Of a stretch of 64,000 nt of DNA, positions 26,966 to 35,864 are shown one piece after another (position 1 is the first letter of the stretch; each line of letters opens with the position of its first letter). The stretch covers positions 2,105,001 through 2,169,000 of the forward strand of contig CAKNFJ010000001.1 of the NCBI GenBank assembly GCA_930633495.1, read 5' to 3'. The notes beneath the pieces are model-generated. The model was not told the origin of the DNA and searched no databases. It saw nothing but the letters and a program-made list of their open reading frames with translations. This DNA comes from Hyphomicrobiales bacterium. Lineage in GTDB: Bacteria > Pseudomonadota > Alphaproteobacteria > Rhizobiales > Beijerinckiaceae. The translations under genes were made by a program, and so were the position numbers.

Positions 26966-28675
26966 ATGCATCTGCGAACCATGCTCGCCAGCGTCCTCGT
27001 CAGCGGGATCGCCTCTCAGGCGCTGGCCCAGGCGACGCCCCCCGCCTCGCCACCGCCGGCGCCTCCGGCGACGCAGGCGATACAGGCCCCCGAGGTTCTG
27101 TCCGGTGCCCAGATCGACGCGCTCGTCGCGCCGATCGCGCTCTACCCAGACACCTTGCTGGCGCAGGTGCTGATGGCCTCGACCTATCCGCTCGAGGTGG
27201 TGCAGGCCGACCGCTGGCTCGCGGGCAACAAGAAACTCAAGGGCGACCCGCTGCAGGCCGCCGCCGCCAAGCAGCCCTGGGATGCGAGCGTGAAATCGCT
27301 CGTCGCGACCCCGTCCGTGCTGGAGATGATGAGCAAGAATCTCGACTGGACGCAGAAGCTCGGCGATGCGGTCCTCGCCCAGCAGCCCGACGTCATGGAC
27401 GGCATCCAGAGGATGCGCACGCGCGCCTACGACGCCAAGAAGCTGTCATCGAGCTCGCAGCAGAAGGTCACGGTCCAGCCGGCCAGTGGCAGCAGCAAGC
27501 AGACCATCGTCATCGAGCCGACCAGTCCCGACACGGTGTATGTGCCCTATTACGACCCGGCCGTGGTCTATGGCCCCTGGCCCGAGCCGGCCTATCCGCC
27601 CTATTACTTCCCGGCGCCGGGCTATATCGCCACCGGCGTTCTCGCGACCGGTCTCGCCTTCGGCACCGCTTATGCGCTCGGGCGCTGGACCTCGGGCGGG
27701 TATTGGGGCGGCAACGTCAACTGGAACAACAACAACATCAATATCGACCGCAATCGCGTGGCGCATTGGGAGCACAACCCCCAGCACCGGCACGGCGTGC
27801 AGTATCGCAACGATGCCGTCAGGCAGAAATTCTCCAATGAGGGCATTCGCGCCGGCAGCGAGGGCAGGATGGATTTCCGCGGGCGCAGCGGCGATCAGGT
27901 CCTGCGGCCGGAAGGTGGCCGCGACGGGCCGGGGGCAGGCGCCCGACCGGATCAAAGACCCGGAGATCGACCTGGAGCGGGAGATCGTCCTGGCGCCGGC
28001 GCCGGGCGCGACCGCCCAGGCGGCGACCGGCCCGCGGCGGGAAACCGGCCCGATCGGCCGGGCGCGGACCGGGCTGGCGCCGGTGGAGGGCGTCAGGGTG
28101 CGGACCGGGCCCGGAACTCGGCCCAACAGCGGGCAGGCACCCAACAGCGGCGCCCGCAGCCGGGCGCGAACCGTCCGGGGCCACCGCGCGACAACGCTTT
28201 CGGAAACATCCAGCCGGGCCGGGCCGCCAATCTCCAATCGCAACGCGGCCACGCCAGCATGAACCGCATGCCCGCGGGCGGTCCCCGAGCGGGAGGGGGA
28301 GGGTTTGGTGGCGGCGGACGCGCCATGCATGCCGGCGGCGGCGCACGGATGGGCGGAGGAGGCTTCGGCGGTGGCGGGCGGGGTGGAGGCGGTCGCGGCG
28401 GCGGTGGCCGGCGTTCCGACATCCAGCTCAAGAGCGATGTCATGCTGCTGGGGGTTATGCAGAACGGACTCGGCTTCTATCGCTTCGCCTATGGCGGCTC
28501 CCCCACCACCTATGTCGGGGTGATCGCGCAGGAGGTGCAGGATGTCGCGCCCCGCGCAGTGTATCGCGGCGGCGATGGCTATCTGCGCGTCGACTACCGC
28601 CATATCGGCGTCCCGTTCCAGACCTTCGAACACTGGAAGGCCTCGGGCGCGCGGATTCCAGCCGGGAAGCTCTGA
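26966..28675 (+). CDS. DUF3300 protein with Gly-rich linker and S74-like C-terminal domain
   Basis: An exported protein of 569 residues. A signal peptide (about 1-23) leads to a Pro-rich stretch and the DUF3300 domain (about 45-240: DALVAPIALYPDTLLAQVLMAS, YPLEVVQADRWL, PDTVYVPYYDPAVVYGPWP). A long low-complexity part rich in Arg, Gly, Pro and Asp follows (about 290-480). Residues 482-569 resemble the peptidase S74 / tail-spike chaperone domain (SDIQLKSDV, GFYRFAYGG, YVGVIAQEVQDVAPRAV, GYLRVDY). DUF3300 proteins have no settled function and are often found next to DUF2950, as here. GAGGGG lies 5 bases before the ATG at 26966. Confidence 0.85.
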   Translation: MHLRTMLASVLVSGIASQALAQATPPASPPPAPPATQAIQAPEVLSGAQIDALVAPIALYPDTLLAQVLMASTYPLEVVQADRWLAGNKKLKGDPLQAAAAKQPWDASVKSLVATPSVLEMMSKNLDWTQKLGDAVLAQQPDVMDGIQRMRTRAYDAKKLSSSSQQKVTVQPASGSSKQTIVIEPTSPDTVYVPYYDPAVVYGPWPEPAYPPYYFPAPGYIATGVLATGLAFGTAYALGRWTSGGYWGGNVNWNNNNINIDRNRVAHWEHNPQHRHGVQYRNDAVRQKFSNEGIRAGSEGRMDFRGRSGDQVLRPEGGRDGPGAGARPDQRPGDRPGAGDRPGAGAGRDRPGGDRPAAGNRPDRPGADRAGAGGGRQGADRARNSAQQRAGTQQRRPQPGANRPGPPRDNAFGNIQPGRAANLQSQRGHASMNRMPAGGPRAGGGGFGGGGRAMHAGGGARMGGGGFGGGGRGGGGRGGGGRRSDIQLKSDVMLLGVMQNGLGFYRFAYGGSPTTYVGVIAQEVQDVAPRAVYRGGDGYLRVDYRHIGVPFQTFEHWKASGARIPAGKL

Positions 28676-28724
28676 AACGACGTCGTCGACGGCCTGAGCG
28701 TTTTGCAATGGAGGGCGCGGTTCC

Positions 28725-29663
28725 ATGATCCTGACATGGCCAGCGGTGCATCTGCTCCTTCGCCTGATTTTCGGCATCGCCGCAGGCGTCGGTGCCGTTT
28801 CGACGGCGGCCCGCGCCCAGGAGATTTTCCAGTCTCCGGGGCAGGCCGCGGCGGCACTGGTCACCGCCCTGCGCGAGGAGCAGTCCACGCGGCTGTATTC
28901 GATCTTCGGCATGGCGGGGCGGGATATCCTCTCCTCGGGAGACGAGCTTCGCGACGCGGATAATCGCAAGCGCTTCATCGCGGCCTACGACGCCAGGCAT
29001 TCGATCGTCGAAACCGGCCGGACCGCGACGCTGCTGCTGGGGGAGGATGCCTTCCCGTTCCCGATCCCCATCGTCCATTCGCGCGGCGGCTGGAAGTTCA
29101 TGGTCGAGGCCGGGCGCCGGGAGCTCCTCGCCCGGCGGATCGGCCGTAACGAACTCGACGCGATCCAGACCAGTCTCGCGATCCTCGACGCGCAGTTCGA
29201 ATACGCATCGAAAGGCCATGACGGCCGGAGTTCCGGCCTCTACGCGCAAAGGATCATCAGCCAGCCGGAGAAGCATGACGGACTCTACTGGCCGACTGCC
29301 CCCGGCGAGCCGCCCAGTCCGCTTGGCGAATTCGCCGCCAGGGCCACGAGTCAAGGCTATGTGGCAAGCCAGACGCGGCAACCTTACCACGGCTATTACT
29401 TCAAGATTCTCAGGAAGCAGGGGCCGGCAGCGGCCGGCGGGGCGCTCGACTATGTCGCGGGCGGCAACATGATCGGCGGCTTCGGCATCCTCGCCTATCC
29501 TGCGACCTATGCCCGCTCGGGGATCACGAGCTTCCTCGTCAACCATACCGGCACGGTCTACCAGAAGGATCTGGGCCCCAATACGCGCGCCATCGCGTCG
29601 CGCATGAACAGCTTCAATCCTGATCGCGGTTGGGAGAAAGTGGCGCCCGAGAAGACGAAATAG
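28725..29663 (+). CDS. DUF2950 family exported protein
   Basis: A 312-residue secreted or periplasmic protein with a signal peptide (about 1-31, ending AARAQ). The mature part matches DUF2950: FQSPGQAAAALVTALRE, GWKFMVEAGRRELLARRIGRNELDAI, PYHGYYFKILRKQGPAAAGG and GFGILAYPATYARSGITSFLVN. DUF2950 and DUF3300 genes are regularly adjacent in proteobacteria, suggesting a joint envelope role, but no biochemical activity is known to me. It lies 49 bases after the DUF3300 stop. Confidence 0.87.
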   Translation: MILTWPAVHLLLRLIFGIAAGVGAVSTAARAQEIFQSPGQAAAALVTALREEQSTRLYSIFGMAGRDILSSGDELRDADNRKRFIAAYDARHSIVETGRTATLLLGEDAFPFPIPIVHSRGGWKFMVEAGRRELLARRIGRNELDAIQTSLAILDAQFEYASKGHDGRSSGLYAQRIISQPEKHDGLYWPTAPGEPPSPLGEFAARATSQGYVASQTRQPYHGYYFKILRKQGPAAAGGALDYVAGGNMIGGFGILAYPATYARSGITSFLVNHTGTVYQKDLGPNTRAIASRMNSFNPDRGWEKVAPEKTK

Positions 29664-29743
29664 CGGAGAGCCGGCCCGCTCGACCCATCGCGGGCAGTCT
29701 GCGGGTTCGCCGGCGCCGACGACAACGCGGGATGGTGGCGTCG

Positions 29744-31417
29744 ATGAAGCGCCGGTTGCCGATGGCGGAAGGTTTGCTGCCCTATAGCTGGGAATGGCTG
29801 CGCTTCGACGTCACGGCCGGGCTTGCGATCGCCGCCGTCGCCATTCCGAGCGCCGTCGCCTACCCGGCCATCGCAGGGCTTCCGGTCGAAGTCGGCTTCT
29901 ATGCCAGCATCCTGTCGCTCGTCGGCTATGCGCTGCTCGGTCCCTCGCGCAAGCTGATCGTCGGCCCCGACGCCGCGACGATGACGGTTCTGGCGGCCAC
30001 GCTCGCGACCCTGCCGCTCGACAATCCGGCGACACGGGTCGCCGCGGCTGCCGCGCTCGCGCTGATGGTGGGGGCGTTCTGCCTCCTCGCCAGCGTGCTG
30101 AAGCTCGGCGTCGTCGCGTCGTTCCTGTCCCGGCCGATCCTGATCGGCTTCATCAGCGGCATCTCGATATCGATCCTCGTCGGGCAGATCGGCCGGGTGA
30201 CCGGCGTCAGGATCGAGTCCGACGGGCTGGTGGCGCCGCTGCTCGAAATCATCCGGAAGGCGCCGCAAATCCATTGGCTCACGGTCTGGTTCGCGGCCGC
30301 GATGTTCGGCCTGCTTGTCGCCTTGGCCCGCCTGCGCTCCCCGATCCCCGGCCCGCTGGTCGTGGTCGTGGTAGCGGTGCTGGCGTCGGCCGCCTTCGAC
30401 TTCGAGGGGCGGGGCATGAAGGTCATCGGGAGCCTGCCGGCCGGCTTGCCGCGATGGGCCCTGCCGGATGTCGGGCATCTGCCGGTCACCGACCTTGTTC
30501 TCGGCGGCGCGGCGATCTGGCTGGTCAGCGTCAGCTCCGGCCTGGTGGGGGCCCGCAGCTTCGGCGCGAAGGACGGCTTCAAGGTCGACGCCGACAGGGA
30601 GCTGACCGGACTGGGGGCCGCCAACATCTGCTCCGGCCTGTTCAGCGGCTTCCCCGTGACCACCTCGGATTCGCGAACCGCGATCAATCTGGCCGCTGGG
30701 GGCCGGTCACAGTTGTCGGGGCTGATCTCCGCCGCCGCGCTGGCGGCCCTGCTGATCTATCTGAACGATGCGCTGCGCGTGCTGCCCCACGCGGCGCTCG
30801 GGGCGATCCTGGCCTTCGCCGCGCTGAGCCTGATCGATCTCAAGGGGCTGCGCGACATCTGGCGGATCAGCCGCCTTGAGTTCGGCTTTGCGCTGATCAG
30901 CATGTGGGGCGCCATCAGCCTCGGCGTGCTCAGCGGCGTCGTCATCGCCATCGCCGGGACACTGCTCTATGTGCTGCTGAAAGAGATGCGCCCGCGCGAT
31001 GCCCTGCTCGGCCGCATCGCCGGGCGACCGGGCTTCTACAAGCTGCACCGGACGGAGAGCGCCGCGCCGCCGCCGGGAATGCTCCTCTTCATGATCCAGG
31101 GCAGCCTTCTGTTCTTCAATGCAGACTATATCCGCTCCCGGCTCGAAACCGTGGCGAAGGCGGCGACGCCGGGTACCGTGTGGTTCGTGCTGGATGCGAG
31201 CGCGGTCGCGCAGATCGACATCACGGCGGCGGCCATGCTCACGCAATGGCGGAGCGACCTGGCCGCGATGGGGCAGAGATTCGCCCTTGCGGAGCTGCAC
31301 AAGGAGCCACGCGAGATTCTGGAGCGCGCCGGGCTTTTCGCCGGGACGGACGCGGCGATCGTCTTCGAGGACCTTGAAGACGCCGTCCGACTTCTCGGCG
31401 AGAGGTCGCCCGGATGA
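29744..31417 (+). CDS. SulP-family inorganic anion transporter with STAS domain
   Basis: Inner-membrane anion transporter (sulfate, bicarbonate or similar) of 557 residues. About 10-12 spans start at residue 15 with the SulP signature PSAVAYPAIAGLPVEVGFYAS and GPDAATMTVLAATLA. FPVTTSDSRTAINLAAGG lies near residue 305. The C-terminal STAS domain (about 440-550) has VWFVLDASAVAQIDITAAAML, where the usual phospho-Ser position region is occupied by DASAVAQID. Start is uncertain: ATGs at 29732, 29744 and 29762 are in frame; 29744 gives a family-like N-terminus. Substrate cannot be read from sequence; bicarbonate or sulfate transport would fit a pH-related context. Confidence 0.85.
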   Translation: MKRRLPMAEGLLPYSWEWLRFDVTAGLAIAAVAIPSAVAYPAIAGLPVEVGFYASILSLVGYALLGPSRKLIVGPDAATMTVLAATLATLPLDNPATRVAAAAALALMVGAFCLLASVLKLGVVASFLSRPILIGFISGISISILVGQIGRVTGVRIESDGLVAPLLEIIRKAPQIHWLTVWFAAAMFGLLVALARLRSPIPGPLVVVVVAVLASAAFDFEGRGMKVIGSLPAGLPRWALPDVGHLPVTDLVLGGAAIWLVSVSSGLVGARSFGAKDGFKVDADRELTGLGAANICSGLFSGFPVTTSDSRTAINLAAGGRSQLSGLISAAALAALLIYLNDALRVLPHAALGAILAFAALSLIDLKGLRDIWRISRLEFGFALISMWGAISLGVLSGVVIAIAGTLLYVLLKEMRPRDALLGRIAGRPGFYKLHRTESAAPPPGMLLFMIQGSLLFFNADYIRSRLETVAKAATPGTVWFVLDASAVAQIDITAAAMLTQWRSDLAAMGQRFALAELHKEPREILERAGLFAGTDAAIVFEDLEDAVRLLGERSPG

Positions 31418-31432
31418 TGCCCGGCGCCTCGC

Positions 31433-32170
31433 TCATCCGGAAGGTTCGGCGTGCCCGTACTCGCGAACCAGGATGTCGCAGCTGACGATCAGCACCCAGA
31501 CCGGAAAGACGAGAAAAGTCCAGTCGACGAGGTGGCTGCCGAACAGGATGACCGCCGCAGCCGCGTAGCCGGTGAACGCCGTCCAGCGCGCCGTGATCCG
31601 GGTGCGGAGCACGATGGTCGAGGCCGTCAGCAGAAAAACGCTCGAGACCTTCATCGCGTAGATGCTGGCGAGGTTATAGGCGAAGGATCTCATCAGGGTG
31701 AACGTCACCGTGCCGGCAAGCTCGCCGGGCCGGGCCGCATGCGTGACGAGGATGGCGCCGATGGCGGAGGCCGCGACGAACAGCATCCCGACGAACAGCA
31801 AGCCGCTGCCGAGGAAGACCGTCGCGAAAAGGCGATTCTCCTCGCTGCCCAGCCGGTCGCGCAACACCCCCATGAACCAGAGGAAGGCGATGCCCGCGAA
31901 GGGGATCAGGTTCAGTGCCAGCCCGACCTTCCAGGCTTGAGCTCCCACCCAATCGCCCGGATCCTGGGGGTTGAGGCGCAGGGTCTGCAGCACCAGCACC
32001 AGCGCCGACAGAAGCAGAACCGAAAACAGAATGCCCGCGACGGCGGCGGCCTTCGGCGTCTTGAGCCCGTCCGGCGCATGATGAGGAGGCTGCACGGTGC
32101 GGTCCTCGTTTCGGGAGCCTGCGCGGGTAGCTGCACGCGTCGTTCCGGACAGCGCCGGGCCCGCCCTCAC
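31433..32170 (-). CDS. Multi-pass membrane protein of unknown function
   Basis: A 245-residue protein with about six hydrophobic spans from residue 43 on (VAGILFSVLLLSALVLVLQT, VGLALNLIPFAGIAFLWFMGV, TVFLGSGLLFVGMLFVAASA and others) after a polar N-terminus. I do not recognise the family. The start is a GTG that overlaps the stop of the upstream response regulator gene (GTGA), so the two are translationally coupled and probably function together. It converges on the SulP gene with a 15-base gap. Confidence 0.65.
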   Translation of the reverse strand: MRAGPALSGTTRAATRAGSRNEDRTVQPPHHAPDGLKTPKAAAVAGILFSVLLLSALVLVLQTLRLNPQDPGDWVGAQAWKVGLALNLIPFAGIAFLWFMGVLRDRLGSEENRLFATVFLGSGLLFVGMLFVAASAIGAILVTHAARPGELAGTVTFTLMRSFAYNLASIYAMKVSSVFLLTASTIVLRTRITARWTAFTGYAAAAVILFGSHLVDWTFLVFPVWVLIVSCDILVREYGHAEPSG

Positions 32171-32796
32171 CTCTCGGGGCTGTCGGAGCGGAGCAGGCCG
32201 AGCCGCTCGGCGCAGGTGACGAGCTCGACGACGGAACGGACCTGCATCTTCTCCATCACCTTGTGACGATGGGCCTTGATGGTTCGCTCGCTCGTCCCGA
32301 GCGCGAAGGCGACCTGCTTGTTCATCTTGCCGCGGATCACGAGATCGAAGACTTCCCGCTCGCGCCGGGTCAGCCGCCTGAGGCGCAGCAGGCCGGAACG
32401 AACCCGGCTTTCCTCCTCGCTCGCGAGGCGATGGCGCGTGATCGCGCGGTCGACGGCATCGATGAACTCGTCTCGCTGCACCGGCTTGGTGAAGAAATCC
32501 TCGGCCCCGGCCTTGATTGCCCTGACGCCGACCCGGACATCGCCCTGGTCCGTCAGGAAGATCATCGGCAGGTTCACGCCGGCCCTGCTGAACAGGCTCA
32601 CGACATCGGGGATGGTTTCGCCGGGCGCCCGCGTATCGATGACGATGCAGCTGGCGCTTTCACCGTCCGGCCGCTGGCCCAGGATCTCGTCGGTGCTCTC
32701 ATAAGCCTTGGTCTGGTACCCGCAAGACCGCAGCAGGCCGTCGATGCCGGCCTGCGATGTCGGGTCGTCATCGACGATGTGCACAAGAGCTGACAT
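32167..32796 (-). CDS. FixJ/NarL-type response regulator
   Basis: A two-domain transcription factor of 209 residues. The receiver (about 1-120) keeps the acidic pair D9/D10 in VDDD, the phospho-acceptor Asp in CIVIDTRAPGE, the switch Thr in IFLTDQGD and the Lys in FFTKPV, so it should be phosphorylatable. The C-terminal LuxR-type helix-turn-helix (about 140-205) has LTRREREVFDLVIRGKMNKQVAFALGTSERTIKAHRHKVMEKM. No histidine kinase gene is in the window, so it is an orphan. It is coupled to a downstream membrane protein gene and lies close to stress-type genes, which are candidate targets. Confidence 0.9.
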   Translation of the reverse strand: MSALVHIVDDDPTSQAGIDGLLRSCGYQTKAYESTDEILGQRPDGESASCIVIDTRAPGETIPDVVSLFSRAGVNLPMIFLTDQGDVRVGVRAIKAGAEDFFTKPVQRDEFIDAVDRAITRHRLASEEESRVRSGLLRLRRLTRREREVFDLVIRGKMNKQVAFALGTSERTIKAHRHKVMEKMQVRSVVELVTCAERLGLLRSDSPER

Positions 32797-32860
32797 GACC
32801 GATCCCTTGATCTGGCCGCCACGCGCTGGCTCCGTCGCCGGGCGCCGGGCGGAGTTTCCA

Positions 32861-33292
32861 TTAGGGCGCTTTCAGCGTCTCCGTCGTGCAGCGCCTGTAT
32901 CTTGTTGCGGTGCCTCCCTCGTCCGCGCTGTAGCGATAGAGGCCGCCATCCTGAGCCGGGGAGAAGACGGCCCGGGCAGTGTCGGTCGCGATGGTCGTCG
33001 TGCAGTTGAGATGCATGATCTGCCTCTCCCCCGAGCGGCTGATGCGGCCGATCCTGCAGGTCGCGAGAGGCGTGGACAATCGATGGCCCCTGATCACGAA
33101 CGCCGCCGCGAAGGCGTTGGCCGGACGCTTGAAGCGAAGCCCCTGCCCCGCCGCGGTGAAGACGTTGGCGCAGATTTGCCCTTCCTCCAGCCAGGCGCCC
33201 TGGAAGGCCGCCGGTTGCGCCCGCGCGTCCTGTGCCGCCGACGCCGCAAGGGCGACGGCGAACAAGCCCGCGCGAGAAGCCGTGGCAATCAT
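32861..33292 (-). CDS. Exported cysteine-containing protein of unknown function
   Basis: A 143-residue protein with a signal peptide (about 1-25, ending ARAQ) and a mature part with four cysteines in the patterns QICANVF, ATCRIG, LNCTTT and RRCTTE, suggesting two periplasmic disulfides. The GAWLEEGQICANVFT start and RFKRPANAFAAAFVI resemble small uncharacterised proteins common in Bradyrhizobium-like organisms (recall). No function is known. It is 64 bases upstream of the response regulator on the same strand. Confidence 0.65.
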   Translation of the reverse strand: MIATASRAGLFAVALAASAAQDARAQPAAFQGAWLEEGQICANVFTAAGQGLRFKRPANAFAAAFVIRGHRLSTPLATCRIGRISRSGERQIMHLNCTTTIATDTARAVFSPAQDGGLYRYSADEGGTATRYRRCTTETLKAP

Positions 33293-33486
33293 CGATCCTC
33301 CGTTCCAGAACCTGTGCGATCGAAACAGGGCACGGCCGAACGCGCGGCGTTCCTGTCCGGGATCGAAGCGAAATGCGTTGCAGTTGGTCGATGACGGAGG
33401 CGGCAGCTTCGGGCCGCCATATCGCCGGCCGCTTCGCTTCCCTTTGACGAGAAGTGAAAGCCGCGAATGCTATCGGGGGTAGTAGG

Positions 33487-35349
33487 TTACGGTTGGCTAC
33501 GCGCGGCGGCGGTTTCTCTCGGGCCGGTCTCGGAAAGAGCGCCGAATCTCTGTTCGGCCTCGACCGCGAAACGGGCCGGCACGGGGAAACCGGCCTCGAT
33601 GGCCCCGCGGATCAGAATGGCGCGATCCCTTGCGTTGAAGTTGCGGCTGTTGAGCTCGTCGTCGAAATTGTCGAAGAATCCCGGCCGCAGCCTCAGGAAT
33701 TCGGCACGGAACCGAGCGGCCTCAGCCTGCAATCCCTGCCGCGCCAAGACCAGCGCCGCAACGAAATGGTAGATCGAAAACTGCCGAAGGTTTGCACGAC
33801 GAATGAGATCCGTGGCTCGTGCATTGTCGCCCTGCATATAGGCCGCCAAGGCGAGGAGCCCGACATAATAGTCCGAGTGGCCCGGATTCTTCGCCATCGC
33901 CTCCTCGAGCAGGGAGGCCCCTCGTCGCCAGTCTCCCGCCTGGGCCACCCTGCTGCCGAACTCGCCCAGCAGTTCGGTGTCGTTCGGATTGAGCGCAAGC
34001 GCCTGGTTGCCGACGCGCAGCGCCTCGCCGGGCTCCCGGCTGAAGTACAGCACCGCCATCAGCGCCTGGAGCGCGCGGATATTCTCCGGGTCGAGACGGA
34101 CCGCGCGCTCGGCCGAGCCGCGCGCCCGCTCCAATGACGAGTCCGGCCGCCGGTTCAGATGGAAACGATCCTCGTCGAGATAAAGATAAGCCAGCATCGC
34201 CCAGCCGGTCGAAAAATCCGGATAGCGCGCCGTCACCTGCTCAAGGCAGGCGCGTGTCGCCGCATGCTCGGACGGGCTGAACACGGTGCGGTAGCGATAG
34301 AAGCGATGGGTGCATTGATAGGCGTCGAGATTCTGCACTCCACGCGATCGTGCCGGCCGAGGCGCGGCGCTGAAGATGATCCCGTAAGGCTGCGCCACCG
34401 CTGTTGCGATCTTTGATGCAATCGTCGTTTCGACACCCACGACGTCGGCGGCCTTGGGATCGGCGTCATAGATGCCGGACCAGACGATCGCGGAATTCTC
34501 TCCATCCAGAACGCGGGCCGTCACGCGCAGCTTGCCGTCAGAGAGACGGATGCCGCCTTCGAACAGGTAGCGATTGCCGAGCGGATTCGTCATCTCCGCG
34601 GCCGTGGCTCCGGACGATATGGAAGCCGGCGTTCCCGTGCCGAAAACCGTCAGTTCCTTGAAGCGCGAGAGTTGCGCCAGCAACTCTTCCCCGAGACCTG
34701 CGACATAGGCGTTGATCTCCGGCTGCCCCGTCAGATTCGCGAATGGCCTGACGATCAGGGACGGCCCCGCTGGCCGCGGCACTTCCTTTGCCGGCGAATT
34801 CGGCTTTGGCAAGGCGGCAATCCAGATGAAGGGAAGCGCCAGGCACGCCATTGCCGCTGCGACACCCCAGGCGACCCAGCGGCTTCCGAAACCTGTGCGG
34901 CCCGTTCCCGGTAAGCTCTCAGGAGCAGCGGCCGGAACAGCATTTGCAGCATCGCTCACCCGGCTGTCTCGCCGCAGGAAGCGGGGGACGTAACCGCCCT
35001 TGGGGATCTCGATCAGAATCGGGTCCGAACTGCCCGCCAGAAGATAATAGCGCTCCAGCGCGCGCCGCAGGCGCCCCGCCTCGATCCGGACCACCGGATC
35101 GTTCTGGATATCGAAATTCGCATCGCGGCCGAAGACCTCGACCGCGACGGAGTAAGCCTTGATGCGATCCGCATGGCCGGCAAGGGTCTGGTGGATCACA
35201 TAGGTCAGGAACTGGCGCACGCGCTGAGGCACGCTGAATTCCGTGCTGGCGAGGATTCTTTCCAGTTGAGCGCGAATCTCGCCGTCCGGAAGCTTACCTT
35301 CCAGGCAGCAATACGAATTTTCGCCAATCGTTAGCCGCTGACTTTCCAC
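33487..35349 (-). CDS. CadC-like membrane regulator: winged helix, TolB-like domain and TPRs
   Basis: A 620-residue one-component regulator. Residues about 15-120 form an OmpR/CadC-like winged-helix domain (VRQFLTYVIHQTLAG, DPVVRIEAGRLRRALERYY, wing ILIEIPKGGYVPRF). A membrane span follows at about 150-175 (WVAWGVAAAMACLALPFIWIA). Next is a TolB N-terminal-like domain (about 190-310, PSLIVRPFANLTGQPEIN), then at least four to five TPR-like repeats (about 360-600). The GTG at 35349 was chosen because GGGAGAG lies 7 bases before it and the conserved region starts there; the frame stays open upstream to 35751. The layout puts DNA binding inside and sensing outside the membrane, as in the acid sensor CadC. 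Target genes unknown. Confidence 0.8.
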   Translation of the reverse strand: MESQRLTIGENSYCCLEGKLPDGEIRAQLERILASTEFSVPQRVRQFLTYVIHQTLAGHADRIKAYSVAVEVFGRDANFDIQNDPVVRIEAGRLRRALERYYLLAGSSDPILIEIPKGGYVPRFLRRDSRVSDAANAVPAAAPESLPGTGRTGFGSRWVAWGVAAAMACLALPFIWIAALPKPNSPAKEVPRPAGPSLIVRPFANLTGQPEINAYVAGLGEELLAQLSRFKELTVFGTGTPASISSGATAAEMTNPLGNRYLFEGGIRLSDGKLRVTARVLDGENSAIVWSGIYDADPKAADVVGVETTIASKIATAVAQPYGIIFSAAPRPARSRGVQNLDAYQCTHRFYRYRTVFSPSEHAATRACLEQVTARYPDFSTGWAMLAYLYLDEDRFHLNRRPDSSLERARGSAERAVRLDPENIRALQALMAVLYFSREPGEALRVGNQALALNPNDTELLGEFGSRVAQAGDWRRGASLLEEAMAKNPGHSDYYVGLLALAAYMQGDNARATDLIRRANLRQFSIYHFVAALVLARQGLQAEAARFRAEFLRLRPGFFDNFDDELNSRNFNARDRAILIRGAIEAGFPVPARFAVEAEQRFGALSETGPRETAAARSQP

Positions 35350-35369
35350 GGATCGGCTCTCCCAAGCCA

Positions 35370-35395
35370 GGAACCCTGTGAAAACCCTGAAAGTT
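35370..35395 (+). promoter_or_regulatory. Possible sigma-EcfG (general stress) promoter
   Basis: GGAACC at 35370-35375 and AGTT at 35392-35395 are 16 bases apart, close to the alphaproteobacterial EcfG consensus GGAAC-N16/17-CGTT (one mismatch in the -10 part). Transcription would run right into the small gene at 35488. Confidence 0.4.
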
Positions 35396-35487
35396 AAGCT
35401 GCGATCTCTGTGTAAGCTCCCGTTATTTACTCCCAATCGGATGGGTCGGCCAGATAATTGTGCTGTTTCGCAGGGAGGCTCGTTCCA

Positions 35488-35757
35488 ATGGATCCGGGCG
35501 TTCTGGCTGCCATTCGGCTTTTGCCGAAGCACAAGAAAGCAATCACGGAACTTGTGCTGAGCAGCGAGAACTTCCGATCGCTGTGCGCGGACCTGGCCGA
35601 TGCCGAGCAGGCGCTTCAGCGCTGGGCAACGTCCGGAGCGCCTGGCACGGCCGCGCGGTGCGTAGAATACCGTCATCTGATCGACGGCCTCGAAGCGGAA
35701 CTCCGGCAGTCGATCGGCGAGTGGCAGGCGCGTTCCCAGGGGAGTGCGCAAGGATAG
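35488..35757 (+). CDS. Small conserved helical protein of unknown function
   Basis: An 89-residue soluble, mostly helical protein (MDPGVLAAIRLLPKHKKAI, then AEQALQRW and EYRHLIDGLEAEL). Similar small proteins are found in Hyphomicrobiales without known function. The ATG at 35488 has a strong GGGAGG site 8 bases upstream. It reads divergently from the CadC-like regulator and has a possible stress sigma promoter 90 bases upstream. Confidence 0.6.
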   Translation: MDPGVLAAIRLLPKHKKAITELVLSSENFRSLCADLADAEQALQRWATSGAPGTAARCVEYRHLIDGLEAELRQSIGEWQARSQGSAQG

Positions 35758-35864
35758 CGAAGAACGGCCTCATTCAGAAAAGACCGAACACACCGACGCG
35801 GCGCCAAATCGCCGCCGAAGCTGGCCCCAAGGGGTCGAAGCCATCGATGAGGGAGACGCGAAAG

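Noticed and set aside
26966..28675. Frameshift or sequencing error in the Gly/Arg-rich middle of the DUF3300 gene
   Set aside because: The frame stays open on both sides with sensible domains at each end; low-complexity linkers of this kind are usual.
35350..35751. N-terminal extension of the CadC-like regulator to an ATG at 35751
   Set aside because: It would cover the opposite-strand small gene at 35488-35757 and its promoter, and the strong ribosome site lies before the GTG at 35349.
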